From Xenorhabdus miraniensis (GTDB taxonomy: Bacteria > Pseudomonadota > Gammaproteobacteria > Enterobacterales > Enterobacteriaceae): 15,356 bases of DNA. A program made the position numbers and the translations under genes. Numbering within the stretch: position 1 is the first letter of the stretch; the number at the start of each line of letters is the position of its first letter. Positions 1 through 7,675 of the stretch are shown in pieces. The notes beneath the pieces are model-generated. The model was given only the letters and a program-made list of their open reading frames with translations, made no database searches and had not been told where the DNA came from. Location of the stretch: contig NZ_NITZ01000039.1 of the NCBI RefSeq assembly GCF_002632615.1, positions 1-15,356 of the forward strand, in the 5' to 3' direction.

Positions 1-99
1 ATGGCGCGGGCAAATAAGTCCTTTATGACGCCGGATATATGGTAGCAAACCGTATCGACTCAATGCTTGCACAACCGGGGGCGTCCATATATGGTTTTA
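1..99 (+). repeat. Exact 99-bp inverted match to bases 15258-15356
   Basis: Hand comparison shows that bases 1-99 are identical to the reverse complement of 15258-15356. The two copies then diverge at the next base (C at 100 here, A on the other copy). Both lie in IS982-like sequence. An identity of exactly 99 bases that begins at the very end of the sequence looks like a de Bruijn node of odd k-mer size where an assembler broke a repeat. It does not look like a biological terminus. Confidence 0.9.
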
Positions 100-222
100 C
101 GGTTTCAAATTACATTTGATTGTTAACCATCAGGGCGAAATTCTGGCACTGAAAGTCACTGCGGGTAATGTGGATGATAGGGAATCGGTTCGCGAATGAG
201 CAAAAGAATTAATGGGTATTCT
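1..222 (+). mobile_element. IS982-family transposase remnant (left contig end)
   Basis: Reading on the + strand from about 102, the translation GFKLHLIVNHQGEILALKV followed by TAGNVDDR matches the conserved core of IS982-family transposases. After a TGA stop at 197-199 the homology seems to run on (AKELMGIL), to about base 222, where the coding sequence of the ICE primase begins. The copy is internally rearranged. Upstream of the core is a second partial copy ending in IYGF, so GGTTTT and GGTTTC lie 8 bases apart and the frame changes by two bases. No intact transposase or terminal repeat is visible. The element probably truncated the primase gene. Confidence 0.75.
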
Positions 223-2565
223 TACTGTCACCATACGTTGCTGAATGCGACGGAAGCGCAAGCGTATCTGTCCAAACGGCGGCTCAATCATCCTGAGCTG
301 GTCAGTCATTTTAAACTGGGTTTTGCCAACCGAACACTGGCTTACCGCCTGCCGCCCAGTAAGCAAAAGGCCGGGGCGGAGATCCGCCGCCGTCTGCAAG
401 CGGTTGGCGTGCTGCGGGAGAACGGGCGGGAGCACCTGCGCGGTTCGCTGGTTGTGCCGGTGATGGATGCGCAGGGGCAAATCCACGAACTGTATGGACG
501 CATGATCAGTGATGATCTGCGGGCGTCGGTTGTCCGCCATCTGTACCTGCCGGGCACCCATCAAGGGGTCTGGAATGCCGCGGCGCTGGGGGTGTCCAAG
601 ACGCTGATCCTGTGTGAATCATTGATCGATGCGATGTCGTTCTGGGTGACGGGGCAGAGAAATGTCACGGCGGCCTATGGTGTGCATGGCGTCACAGCTG
701 ATCACTGGCAGGTCTTTGAGCAGCACGGCATTAAGCAGGTGCTGATCGCCTTTGATAATGATACGGCAGGCAATGATGCGGCCGTGAAACTGGCGGCAGC
801 GCTGGTTGCCAAAGGGATCACGCCGCTGCGTGTGGTGTTCCCGCCGGGCATGGATGCCAATAGCTATCTGTGTCAGGTTGCTGAGCCAGAAGCTGCCTTT
901 GCCCTGCTGCTTGAGAGTGCCGTACCGATGCAGGATGCCGCAGATATGGTGGCACTTGAGCGCCAGACACCTGAGCCGGATACCGCGCCAGAACCCGCTT
1001 CCCCTTTAGCCGCTGAACCCGCGCCCAGCGTGACGCCGAATGTGGTGTGTGAGTCCGGTGATCATGGCGAGCTGCTTATCTCAGTCGGGACACTGCAATG
1101 GTGTCTGCGTGGGCTGGGCGCGGTGAAAGCGGGATCGGTCGCCATGAAGATCAATGCACAGGTACTGGACACGCAAAGCGGCGTGTTGTTCGCCGACGGG
1201 GTTGATCTGATGAGCGGGCGTTCACGCAACAGTTACGCCCGCATGGCCGCCGCTGAGCTGGGCTTGACCGAAGGTGACCTCCGGCGGGCACTGAGTCAGG
1301 TGTTACTGGCGGTCGAGCAGTGGCAGCAGCAGGGCGGCGCGGCCTCCGTCGTCAACGCACCGAAAATGAGCGACACCGAACAGGCAGCAGCACTGGCCTT
1401 GCTGCAAGATCCGACTCTGACGGTGCGTATTACCGCTGATCTAGCGGCCTGTGGGGTTGTCGGTGAATCCACTAACTTACTGGCAGGCTTTTTGGCGGCA
1501 GTGAGCCGCAAACTGCCCAAACCCTTAGCCGTCCTGATCCAGAGCAGCAGCGCCGCCGGAAAATCTTCGCTGATGGATGCCGTACTGAACCTGATGCCGG
1601 AAGAAGAGCGTATCCAGTACAGCGCCATGACCGGGCAAAGCCTGTTCTATCTGGGTGAAACCAATCTCCAGCACAAGATATTAGCTATTGCCGAAGAAGA
1701 AGGGGTGCGGCAGGCCGCCTATGCGCTCAAGCTGTTGCAGTCAGACGGCGAGCTGACAATGGCGAGCACGGGCAAGGATGAAGCGACCGGAAACCTCGTG
1801 ACCAAAAGTTACACCGTGAAAGGCCCGGTAATGCTGATGCTCACCACGACGGCTATCGATGTGGATGAAGAACTGCTGAACCGTTGTCTGGTGCTGGCGG
1901 TGAACGAGTCGCGCGAACAAACCGAAGCGATCCATGCCTTACAACGCCAGAAGCAGACACTTGAAGGCTTACTGGCTGAGAACGAGCGCGATTACCTGAC
2001 CCAGCTTCACCAGAACGCCCAGCGGTTGCTGAAACCACTGAATGTGGTGAATCCGTATGCGCACCAACTGACCTTTATGTCAGACAAAACCCGTACCCGC
2101 CGTGACCACATGAAATATCTCACCCTGATCCAGAGTATTGCCCTGTTGCACCAGTATCAGCGGGAAATCAAAACAGCGGAACATCGCGGGAAAACGTTGG
2201 AATATATCGAAGTGACCCAAGATGATATCCGGCTCGCTAATCAGTTGGCGCATGAGATCTTAGGCCGGACGCTGGACGAGATGCCGCCGCAGACACGCAA
2301 ACTGTTATTGCTGATCCAGCAGATGGCGAACGACATGGCAGAGACCGGGCAGCAAACGTTACGGGAAGTTCGCTTTACCCGGCGGGATATCCGTGCTTAC
2401 ACGAACTGGAGCGATAGCCAACTTAAGCTGCATTGCCAGCGCCTGAGTGACATGGAGTATCTGCTGATCCACGGCGGCAGTCGCGGGCATCTGTTGCAAT
2501 ACGAACTGCTCTGGGATGGTGACGGCGACAGTGCATACTTAAGCGGCCTGATCGTCCCTGTATGA
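196..2565 (+). CDS. N-terminally truncated ICE Toprim primase/ATPase
   Basis: The product is 789 aa and resembles the large Toprim-domain replication/primase proteins of integrative conjugative elements. A Toprim domain lies at about residues 135-225, with the catalytic Glu in LILCESLIDA and the Asp pair in VLIAFDNDTAG. A Pro/Ala/Glu-rich linker follows at about 255-285. The second half is a P-loop ATPase with Walker A SSSAAGKSS near residue 450 and an acidic Walker-B-like KILAIAEEE near 495. A winged-helix-like end (FTRRDIRAYTNWSDSQLKLH) is probably DNA-binding. Family members usually begin with a CHC2 zinc finger, which is absent here. Clear family homology starts only at YCHHTLLNATEAQAYL (about base 222). 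The first residues and the ATG at 196 come from IS982 sequence, with no convincing ribosome-binding site. Expression and full function are therefore doubtful, although the rest of the frame is intact. Confidence 0.8.
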   Translation: MSKRINGYSYCHHTLLNATEAQAYLSKRRLNHPELVSHFKLGFANRTLAYRLPPSKQKAGAEIRRRLQAVGVLRENGREHLRGSLVVPVMDAQGQIHELYGRMISDDLRASVVRHLYLPGTHQGVWNAAALGVSKTLILCESLIDAMSFWVTGQRNVTAAYGVHGVTADHWQVFEQHGIKQVLIAFDNDTAGNDAAVKLAAALVAKGITPLRVVFPPGMDANSYLCQVAEPEAAFALLLESAVPMQDAADMVALERQTPEPDTAPEPASPLAAEPAPSVTPNVVCESGDHGELLISVGTLQWCLRGLGAVKAGSVAMKINAQVLDTQSGVLFADGVDLMSGRSRNSYARMAAAELGLTEGDLRRALSQVLLAVEQWQQQGGAASVVNAPKMSDTEQAAALALLQDPTLTVRITADLAACGVVGESTNLLAGFLAAVSRKLPKPLAVLIQSSSAAGKSSLMDAVLNLMPEEERIQYSAMTGQSLFYLGETNLQHKILAIAEEEGVRQAAYALKLLQSDGELTMASTGKDEATGNLVTKSYTVKGPVMLMLTTTAIDVDEELLNRCLVLAVNESREQTEAIHALQRQKQTLEGLLAENERDYLTQLHQNAQRLLKPLNVVNPYAHQLTFMSDKTRTRRDHMKYLTLIQSIALLHQYQREIKTAEHRGKTLEYIEVTQDDIRLANQLAHEILGRTLDEMPPQTRKLLLLIQQMANDMAETGQQTLREVRFTRRDIRAYTNWSDSQLKLHCQRLSDMEYLLIHGGSRGHLLQYELLWDGDGDSAYLSGLIVPV

Positions 2566-2570
2566 TCCTC

Positions 2571-2692
2571 GCAAGTCTGGGCAGAACGGATGTAAGTCTA
2601 TACCAAGTCTGCCCCAAGTCGGGGCCAAGTCTGGACAGTCAAAACAGCCCTAAAGCCCCAACCAGACAGGGTTAAGCACCCGCAAGTCTGAC
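2571..2692 (+). repeat. Helically phased AAGTC repeats (iteron-like)
   Basis: The gap between primase and recombinase genes holds six AAGTC words, starting at 2573, 2594, 2605, 2616, 2627 and 2684. Four of them form contiguous 11-mers at 2592-2635 (GTAAGTCTATA, CCAAGTCTGCC, CCAAGTCGGGG, CCAAGTCTGGA). The unit at 2571-2581 lies 21 bp (two turns) upstream, and the last is GCAAGTCTGAC at 2682-2692. Spacing of 11 and 21 bp puts the sites on one face of the helix, as expected for a multimeric binding protein. They could regulate the recombinase gene, serve as recombinase arm sites, or be replication iterons; the sequence does not decide which. Confidence 0.7.
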
Positions 2693-2782
2693 AAAACGAA
2701 AAATCACTGTTCCGGCAACACAATAAAACCCCCTCTCATACCGTACTGCTGGATAACGCCCACGACTGAAAGGAAAATCCGA

Positions 2783-3829
2783 ATGACGACCTCACACGAC
2801 AGCACGCTTATGACACTGAGCCAGCAACTGGAAGCCTGGCTGGACGTCCGGGCATTGCAGGGAAGCAGCCCCAAAACACTGGAAACCTATCGTGCTCAAC
2901 TGCGCCCCTTCATCGAATGGTGCGAACAGCGGGCAGTTCACTATGCCCCACAGGTCTCCCTGCCCCTGCTGGAGAGCTGGCAGCGTTATCTGCGCAGTTA
3001 CCGTAAACCGGATGGGCAACTTTACAGCAATAACAGCCAGCGCGAGCGGTTGAGCACATTGCGGCTATGGTTCCGCCACTTATTACAGCGCCATCACATT
3101 CTCTACAATCCGGCGGAATTACTGGTATTACCCAAAGAAGAGAAACGCCTGCCCGCACAGGTTTTAAGCGAAAGTGAAACGGAGCAGGTGCTGGAAAGTC
3201 TGGATACGCAGACGCCGCTGGGCTTGCGTAACCGGGCAATACTGGAAATCCTCTGGAGCAGTGGCATCCGGCGCGGGGAGCTGCGCCATCTGCGGCTGAA
3301 CGATATCGACTTCGGACGGGGTGCCGTGATGGTGCGGCAGGGTAAAGGCCACAAAGACAGGGTTATTCCCATCGGGGAGCGGGCGCTGGGCTGGCTGGAA
3401 CGTTATCTTGCGAATGCGCGGTCACAGTTAACAATCCGTTACGACAGCGGACACTTGTTCATCACGAAATGGGGCAAACCCATTAGTCCGGGGATGTTGA
3501 CGCAAATCGCCGCAGAAGCCATCCGGGAGCAGGCACAGCTTGACAAACCGGGCGTATGTCACCTGTTCCGGCACTCAATGGCTACGCAAATGCTGGACAA
3601 CGGGGCAGATATCCGCCATATCCAGGCGATGCTGGGACATGAGAAGCTCAATACGACACAGATCTATACGCGGGTCGCCATCAAACAGCTCAAACAGGTG
3701 CACAGCCAGACACATCCGGCAGAGCGTGACTCTCAGAAAATAGCAACATCGTCGCATCAGAAAGCTGCTCAGGCCGTGCCAGCGGAGAGCTTAACATCGA
3801 ACGAACCCTCAGAACACCGGACAGCCTGA
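2783..3829 (+). CDS. Xer-type tyrosine site-specific recombinase
   Basis: This is a complete 348-aa tyrosine recombinase. The N-terminal SAM-like core-binding domain is at about residues 10-110 and the catalytic domain at about 130-305. All catalytic residues can be placed: Arg163 (SGIRRGEL), Lys188 (QGKGHKDR), His260 and Arg263 (CHLFRH), His286 (LGHEKLNTTQ) and the nucleophile Tyr295 (IYTRV). The motifs are closer to XerC/XerD than to lambda- or P4-type integrases. A roughly 50-residue polar tail (Gln/Ser/Thr/His-rich) follows the catalytic domain. The start at 2783 is backed by AAGGA at 2770-2774. It probably handles integration, excision or dimer resolution of the ICE. The phased repeats upstream and the dif-like sequence downstream are candidate sites of action (inference). 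Confidence 0.93.
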   Translation: MTTSHDSTLMTLSQQLEAWLDVRALQGSSPKTLETYRAQLRPFIEWCEQRAVHYAPQVSLPLLESWQRYLRSYRKPDGQLYSNNSQRERLSTLRLWFRHLLQRHHILYNPAELLVLPKEEKRLPAQVLSESETEQVLESLDTQTPLGLRNRAILEILWSSGIRRGELRHLRLNDIDFGRGAVMVRQGKGHKDRVIPIGERALGWLERYLANARSQLTIRYDSGHLFITKWGKPISPGMLTQIAAEAIREQAQLDKPGVCHLFRHSMATQMLDNGADIRHIQAMLGHEKLNTTQIYTRVAIKQLKQVHSQTHPAERDSQKIATSSHQKAAQAVPAESLTSNEPSEHRTA

Positions 3830-3975
3830 CAGTCCCCGTTGAGTCTGCTGGGATCGGAGTGGGGGCAGACCGTGGCCGGACTGCCCGTCAGCCTCGGTGT
3901 CTGCGGGGGTACGTGGGCAATGGCCGGCCTGAGCCATCGTGTCCCCGTTAACAATGTGCCGGCCGCCCAAAGCCC

Positions 3976-4007
3976 ACTCAACATAATGTAAGGGAATTAT
4001 ACGCCCC
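3976..4007 (-). other. dif/Xer-like recombination site candidate
   Basis: Read on the - strand, the sequence is GGGGCGTATAA, then a 10-bp centre (TTCCCTTACA), then TTATGTTGAGT. The E. coli dif arms are GGTGCGCATAA (XerC) and TTATGTTAAAT (XerD), so each arm matches 9 of 11 by hand alignment, in the right order and orientation. It lies 147 bp after the stop of a Xer-type recombinase gene, where an element's own core site could be. The centre is 10 bp rather than the usual 6 (dif) or 8 (cer), a real weakness of the call. It could be an ICE attachment core, a resolution site, or a chance match. Confidence 0.4.
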
Positions 4008-4011
4008 TCAC

Positions 4012-4030
4012 CGGGCGGCTCCGCTGCCCG
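4012..4030. repeat. GC-rich hairpin beside the dif-like site
   Basis: CGGGCGGCTCCGCTGCCCG folds into an 8-bp stem (one G-T wobble) with a 3-base loop. It starts five bases after the dif-like site and just before the truncated transposase. No T-tract follows on either strand, so it is unlikely to be an intrinsic terminator. It may be part of a recombination or processing site (inference). Confidence 0.45.
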
Positions 4031-4051
4031 AATCAACCCCGTACAGCGGTT

Positions 4052-4720
4052 CCCTGTTATGGCGCCGTTTGGATGATTAACGCGAAAAACACCGTGTTTA
4101 TCACTGTAGAATGCCAGAGGTTTTCCATGCTTTTCAATGTATTCCCGCGTTGCCAACATATAATCAAAGGCTGATTCTGTCTCACCAAAGCGCAGGTGCA
4201 TTAAGCGCCCAGTCGCATCATCAACAAACACCAGTAAGCAACATTTTGGCGCTCGACCTTCAAACCAATCATGGTGAGAGCCGTCTAGCTGGATCAGTTC
4301 TCCAAGGCAATCACGACGACTACGAGGCTGATAAACACGAGGTTTTCGCCGAACATAAGGGACCCAGAGACCATCGGCAATCATCCATTTTCTGATGGTT
4401 TCAACAGAAACAATAATATTATATTTTTCATGAAGTTTTTCGGCTGCGAGTGTTGGTCCAAAATCACTGTAATTCTGATGAAGTAGCGCCATAACACGAA
4501 GTTTAAAAGCGTCAGGAAAGCAGTGATTGCCTTGTTTTCCACGCTGTGCATGAGCCAGCCCTGAAATACCCAATTCGCGATACCGGTTAACAAGCCGTTG
4601 TATCTGTCGCTCGGTCAAATTGAGTTGAGATGCGGCGTCGCGGCGTCGTAATCGTTTTTCACAAACAGCTTGAATAACATTGATCCTACTTAATTCTTTA
4701 TCCGACATAGTCACTAACAT
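4052..4720 (-). pseudogene. ISNCY-family transposase, C-terminus lost
   Basis: About 223 residues of a transposase that is normally roughly 400-450 aa remain. An N-terminal helix-turn-helix (MSDKELSRINVIQAVCEKRL, then LNLTERQIQRLVNRYRELG) precedes an RNase-H-like catalytic domain. The first two acidic residues of the DDE triad are visible: Asp146 in ELIQLDGSHHDW and Asp207 in AFYSDKHGVF. The third, the Glu usually found in a GRVERANKTL-type segment, is gone. Similarity ends around VNHPNGAITG. The frame then runs on for about 80 residues to 3809 through unrelated ICE sequence, so those residues are not transposase. The true start is probably the ATG of MSDKEL at 4708; the in-frame ATG at 4720 adds MLVT. 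Confidence 0.82.
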
Positions 4721-4764
4721 CCGAATGTCCTTATCGAAACAAAAGGTTTTATCCTTTATGCCTC

Positions 4765-4801
4765 AAAAAGTGACATTTCTAAATTGCTAAAAAGTGACAT
4801 T
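4765..4801. repeat. Twin subterminal direct repeats of the IS end
   Basis: Two copies of the 13-base word AAAAAGTGACATT start at 4765 and 4789. They lie upstream of the transposase gene and close to the junction with traD. They are likely transposase-binding sites of the ISNCY element, and the outer copy probably marks its tip. Confidence 0.6.
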
Positions 4802-5954
4802 ACTATATTGGTGTAATACGGATTACACGCTGATCACGCGTTATGTTAATAATATCAGTGAACTGTATCAGTTGTATGCCACCAAAGTGATGGCAGACCG
4901 GCAGCCCGCCCTGCTGGAACAAATCAATCAATATCTCGGTAAACTGAAAGAAAAAGACATCCCGCGCAATATGCAGGGACAGCCGGATGCGTTCCGGCTC
5001 TGGGCGATAGAAGTGACGCTGAGTTCAGACGCAGGCAAGCAACTCTATGACCCGATCCTGGATGGATTACGTTCTGCCGTGCGTTATGACCGTACCTATT
5101 TTGATAAAATTGTCGTCTCCCTGCTGCCTTTATTGGAAAAACTGACCACCGGCAAAATTTCAGAACTGTTATCACCGGATTATCTCAATATGGCCGATTT
5201 ACGCCCGATTTTCGACTGGGAGCAGGTGATCCGTAAGAACGGGATTGTTTATATCGGGCTGGATGCGTTATCTGACAGTGATGTGGCTTCAGCAGTAGGC
5301 AACAGCATGTTTGCCGATTTGGTCAGTGTGGCCGGGCAGATTTATAAATACGGCATGAATGCCGGATTGCCGGTTCGCCATGACGGGGAGCTCGCGATTA
5401 ACCTGCACTGTGACGAATTCAACGAGCTGATGGGGGATGAATTTATCCCGCTGATCAATAAAGGTGGCGGCGCGGGCATGCAGGTGACGGCCTATACCCA
5501 AACCTCCTCCGATATCGAAGCCCGTATCGGCAGCCCGGCCAAAACCGCACAGGTGATAGGTAACTTCAATACCCTGATTATGCTGCGGGTACGGGATAAC
5601 CGGACGGCAGAGTTGCTCACCAGCCAATTGCCCGAAGTGGAAATCTACAGTAAGACACTGGTCTCCGGGCATTCCGATATTGCCGATGTCGAACAGGGAC
5701 AGGATTTTACCTCGTCCACGCAGGACCGGGTCGGCACAGTCAAAACACCGCTGGTGACGCCGGCTGAAATGATTAACTTACCGAAAGGGCAGGCGTTTGC
5801 ACTCTTGGAGGGCGGGCAGTTGTGGAAAATTCGCATGCCGTTGCCAACCGGGGATGACGATGATGCCCTGATGCCGGCCAATTTGCAGAAAATCGCCGAG
5901 CATATGCGGCGGCACTACCGCACCCGTGAAAACTGGTGGGAAGAGAAGGGGTAA
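4794..5954 (+). pseudogene. traD: TraD-type coupling ATPase, C-terminal half only
   Basis: The frame encodes the C-terminal half of an ICE-type conjugative coupling protein (TraD/VirD4-like). That protein is an inner-membrane ATPase that feeds the DNA-protein substrate into the type IV channel. Recognisable parts are the Walker-B-like INLHCDEFNEL, a glycine-rich GGGAGMQVTAYTQTSSD segment, and the conserved IGSPAKTAQVIGNFNTLIML and TAELLTSQLPE stretches. The N-terminal membrane helices and Walker A are missing because the ISNCY element replaced them. The GTG at 4794 lies inside the IS end, and traD similarity starts near TLITRYVNN. Full family members are commonly 600-750 aa, against 386 codons here. 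The product cannot act as a coupling protein. The downstream partner follows in its usual order. Confidence 0.83.
4811..4828. repeat. Perfect 7-bp-arm inverted repeat at the IS/traD junction
   Basis: GTGTAAT and ATTACAC are separated by ACGG. The repeat starts nine bases after the last IS repeat, at the beginning of the surviving traD sequence. It may be a target-site feature chosen by the IS or chance within coding sequence. Confidence 0.4.
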
Positions 5955-5963
5955 TTTCACGTC

Positions 5964-6669
5964 ATAGCACAGTCAGAAAATCAATCCCGCCCCGCTTCCC
6001 AACCGCCCCGCAAGCATGGATTACTGTATCGTGTACTATGGGAATGGCCGTGGCAGCTTATTGGGTTTGTTGTTATGTCGTGGCTATTCAGTCTGTTACT
6101 GGAATACCTCGGCATGACTTTTGTTTGGCCGGAACAGGGCGCCTCTCACAGTCAGAACATGATGAAAACGGAGCTGCAATTTTTATCCACGGAATTTACC
6201 CAGAGCCTGCTGTTGTCAGAACCTACCCAAACGGTCTCTGACGGTCTGGCGCAGGCGTATCAATGGATTTTTGTCGACAGTGGTTTTATGCCCTGGATAC
6301 AGGGGCAGCAACGCTATCAGCTCAATAGCCGTAATGATTTCATGCGAGAATTCAATACGGTATTACAGGAGGTATCGGGTTATTTGCGGGAATATGGGCT
6401 GGCAACCGTGTTTATCACGATGGTGACGTTAATCCGGTTAGCCATTCTGGTGTTATCCGTTCCGCTGTTTGTGATGGTGGTGTTAGTTGCGCTGGTTGAC
6501 GGGCTGGGACGGCGGGATTTACGCCGTTATGGCGCAGGGTATGAATCGAGTTTTGTTTATCACCATGCCAAACGGGGGATTAAACCCGCCTGTACTGTTC
6601 CCTATAGTAGTTTACTTGCTTTTCACACCAAAATCCACAACCGCTATGTTGCGCAACGTATACCACTGA
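5964..6669 (+). pseudogene. TIGR03747-type ICE membrane protein, broken
   Basis: This is the ICE membrane protein that normally follows TraD. Similarity starts upstream of any ATG: codons from 5967 read AQSENQSRPASQP, then WEWPWQLIGFVVMSWLFSLL. The codon at the expected start (5964-5966) is ATA after an AAGGGG ribosome-binding sequence (5946-5951), so an original ATG appears mutated. The middle is well preserved (FVWPEQGASHSQ, LSEPTQTVSDGL, a long hydrophobic helix near RLAILVLSVPLFVMVVLVAL, and YESSFVYHHAKRGIKPA). A one-base insertion near 6592 then shifts the frame. Skipping it restores KPAVLFPIVVYLLF, but similarity fades and a stop follows at 6667-6669. A shortened product from the ATG at 6075 is possible but would lack the first membrane region. 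Confidence 0.78.
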
Positions 6670-6730
6670 GCGTGACGTTCCCGTAACCAATTCACTTCTT
6701 AACTACCCGATCATTACTCCATATAGGGTA

Positions 6731-6759
6731 TTGTAATTCGAATAGGGGTTTATTAAAAA
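6731..6759 (+). promoter_or_regulatory. Possible promoter of the AraC regulator gene
   Basis: TTGTAA (6731-6736) and TAAAAA (6754-6759) are separated by 17 bp, each matching the sigma-70 consensus at 4 of 6 positions. They lie about 50 bases before the araC-type start. The whole stretch 6690-6808 is AT-rich, so a chance match is easy. It also marks the sharp base-composition change from ICE to cluster. Confidence 0.25.
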
Positions 6760-6808
6760 TAGTGGTTTCTTTAATTATTTTACAATATAACTGTCATATG
6801 GAGTTAAT

Positions 6809-7630
6809 ATGCATGGATTGGCTACATCACGAGATTGGGTATACAGGTCACCCGAGACTAGGAAAGTCGAAAGAATAGAAGCTTATTTTTTAAATCATGC
6901 CTATTCCCCTCACAGACACGACACCTATGCAATTGGAAAAACCTTGTTTGGGGTCCAAAGTTTTCACTATCGTGGGCGCATGCAACACAGCCTTCCAGGT
7001 AACACTATTGTATTACATCCTGATGAAATTCATGATGGCGAGGCTGGGACGAGTGCTGGTTTCCATTATCAAATGGTATATATCGAACCATCAATGATAC
7101 AAGAAATAATAAAGGGAAAGCCATTGCCATTTATAAAAAATGGAATAACCAAAGATCCTAATATTTTTAGAGCAACACACGCATTACTACAAAATATGGA
7201 TTTCAAAATAGATCCCATGGAGGAAGATGATGCTCTTTATGATTTGGTTATCTCATTAGTTGAATCAAGTGGAACTCCTTTAAATAGAAAGAGAAATTTT
7301 GATTATTTCGCTGCGGAAAGAGCAAGAGAGTATATTCATTCAAATTTAGATAAAAATGTAACATTAGATGAACTTGAACGCAACACAAATCGTGATCGCT
7401 GGAGTCTTTCGAGAGATTTCAGGTTACTATTCGGAACCAGTCCTCATAGATATATGACAATGCGAAGGTTAGATGTAGTAAAATCCTGTCTAATTGTTGG
7501 AGAGTCCATTACTGATGCTGCATTGATCGCTGGCTTCTTCGATCAAAGTCATATGGCAAAACATTTCACAAAAACATTTGGAATAACACCGTCACATTGG
7601 AAAAATTTAAATAAAGCGAAGTATATTTAA
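6809..7630 (+). CDS. AraC-family transcriptional regulator
   Basis: The 273-aa protein has an N-terminal cupin-like ligand domain (about residues 1-150; SPHRHDTYAIGKTLFGVQ and LPGNTIVLHPDEIHDG are typical). A C-terminal double helix-turn-helix AraC domain follows (about 175-270). The first HTH is near VTLDELERNTNRDRWSLSRD. The second holds SITDAALIAGFFDQSHMAKH with the family's FTKTFGITPSHW ending. The start is supported by GGAG at 6800-6803. It is the only + strand gene of the AT-rich cluster and converges on a lysE-type exporter gene, a common pairing in which the regulator senses the exported amino acid. It probably controls one or both - strand units (inference). No operator is identified. 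Confidence 0.92.
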   Translation: MHGLATSRDWVYRSPETRKVERIEAYFLNHAYSPHRHDTYAIGKTLFGVQSFHYRGRMQHSLPGNTIVLHPDEIHDGEAGTSAGFHYQMVYIEPSMIQEIIKGKPLPFIKNGITKDPNIFRATHALLQNMDFKIDPMEEDDALYDLVISLVESSGTPLNRKRNFDYFAAERAREYIHSNLDKNVTLDELERNTNRDRWSLSRDFRLLFGTSPHRYMTMRRLDVVKSCLIVGESITDAALIAGFFDQSHMAKHFTKTFGITPSHWKNLNKAKYI

Positions 7631-7642
7631 ATAAATTAATTT

Positions 7643-7665
7643 GCGCCCTTTTTTTGACAGGGCGC
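7643..7665. terminator. Shared hairpin between convergent genes
   Basis: GCGCCC (7643-7648) and GGGCGC (7660-7665) form a 6-bp GC stem around an 11-base loop, in the 45-base gap between the stops of the araC-type and lysE-type genes. Only TTT follows on the + strand and AAATTAATTT on the - strand, so the T-tracts are poor. The position and GC stem in AT-rich DNA still suggest a bidirectional terminator. Confidence 0.65.
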
Positions 7666-7675
7666 TTTAGAATCA

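Larger units (their letters stand above)
3830..4050. other. Recombinase downstream region, no convincing gene
   Basis: This 220-base GC-rich stretch lies between the recombinase stop and the broken ISNCY element. The frame that extends the transposase across it on the - strand (to 3809) shows no transposase similarity and is read-through. A short + frame ends with TAA at 3989-3991, but nothing in it is recognisable. The clear structures are the dif-like sequence at 3976-4007 and the hairpin at 4012-4030. Confidence 0.5.
4052..4802 (-). mobile_element. Partial ISNCY (IS1202-like) element
   Basis: The 5' half of an ISNCY-family transposase gene plus one IS end is present. The end that interrupts traD carries the word AAAAAGTGACATT twice, at 4765-4777 and 4789-4801, in direct orientation 24 bp apart. 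Repeated subterminal words fit the IS1202-like group, from memory. The other half of the element is missing: transposase similarity stops near 4050 and GC-rich ICE DNA follows. A deletion probably removed half the IS together with the ICE DNA between the recombinase region and the start of traD. The copy cannot move on its own. Confidence 0.75.

Noticed and set aside
3809..4051. C-terminal 80 residues of the ISNCY frame
   Set aside because: They have no transposase character and lie antisense to the recombinase end, the dif-like site and the hairpin. The frame is open only because the region is GC-rich, so I end the transposase remnant near 4052.
4111..4395. 94-codon open frame on the + strand
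   Set aside because: It lies opposite the ISNCY transposase, whose motifs are clear on the other strand. It is a shadow.
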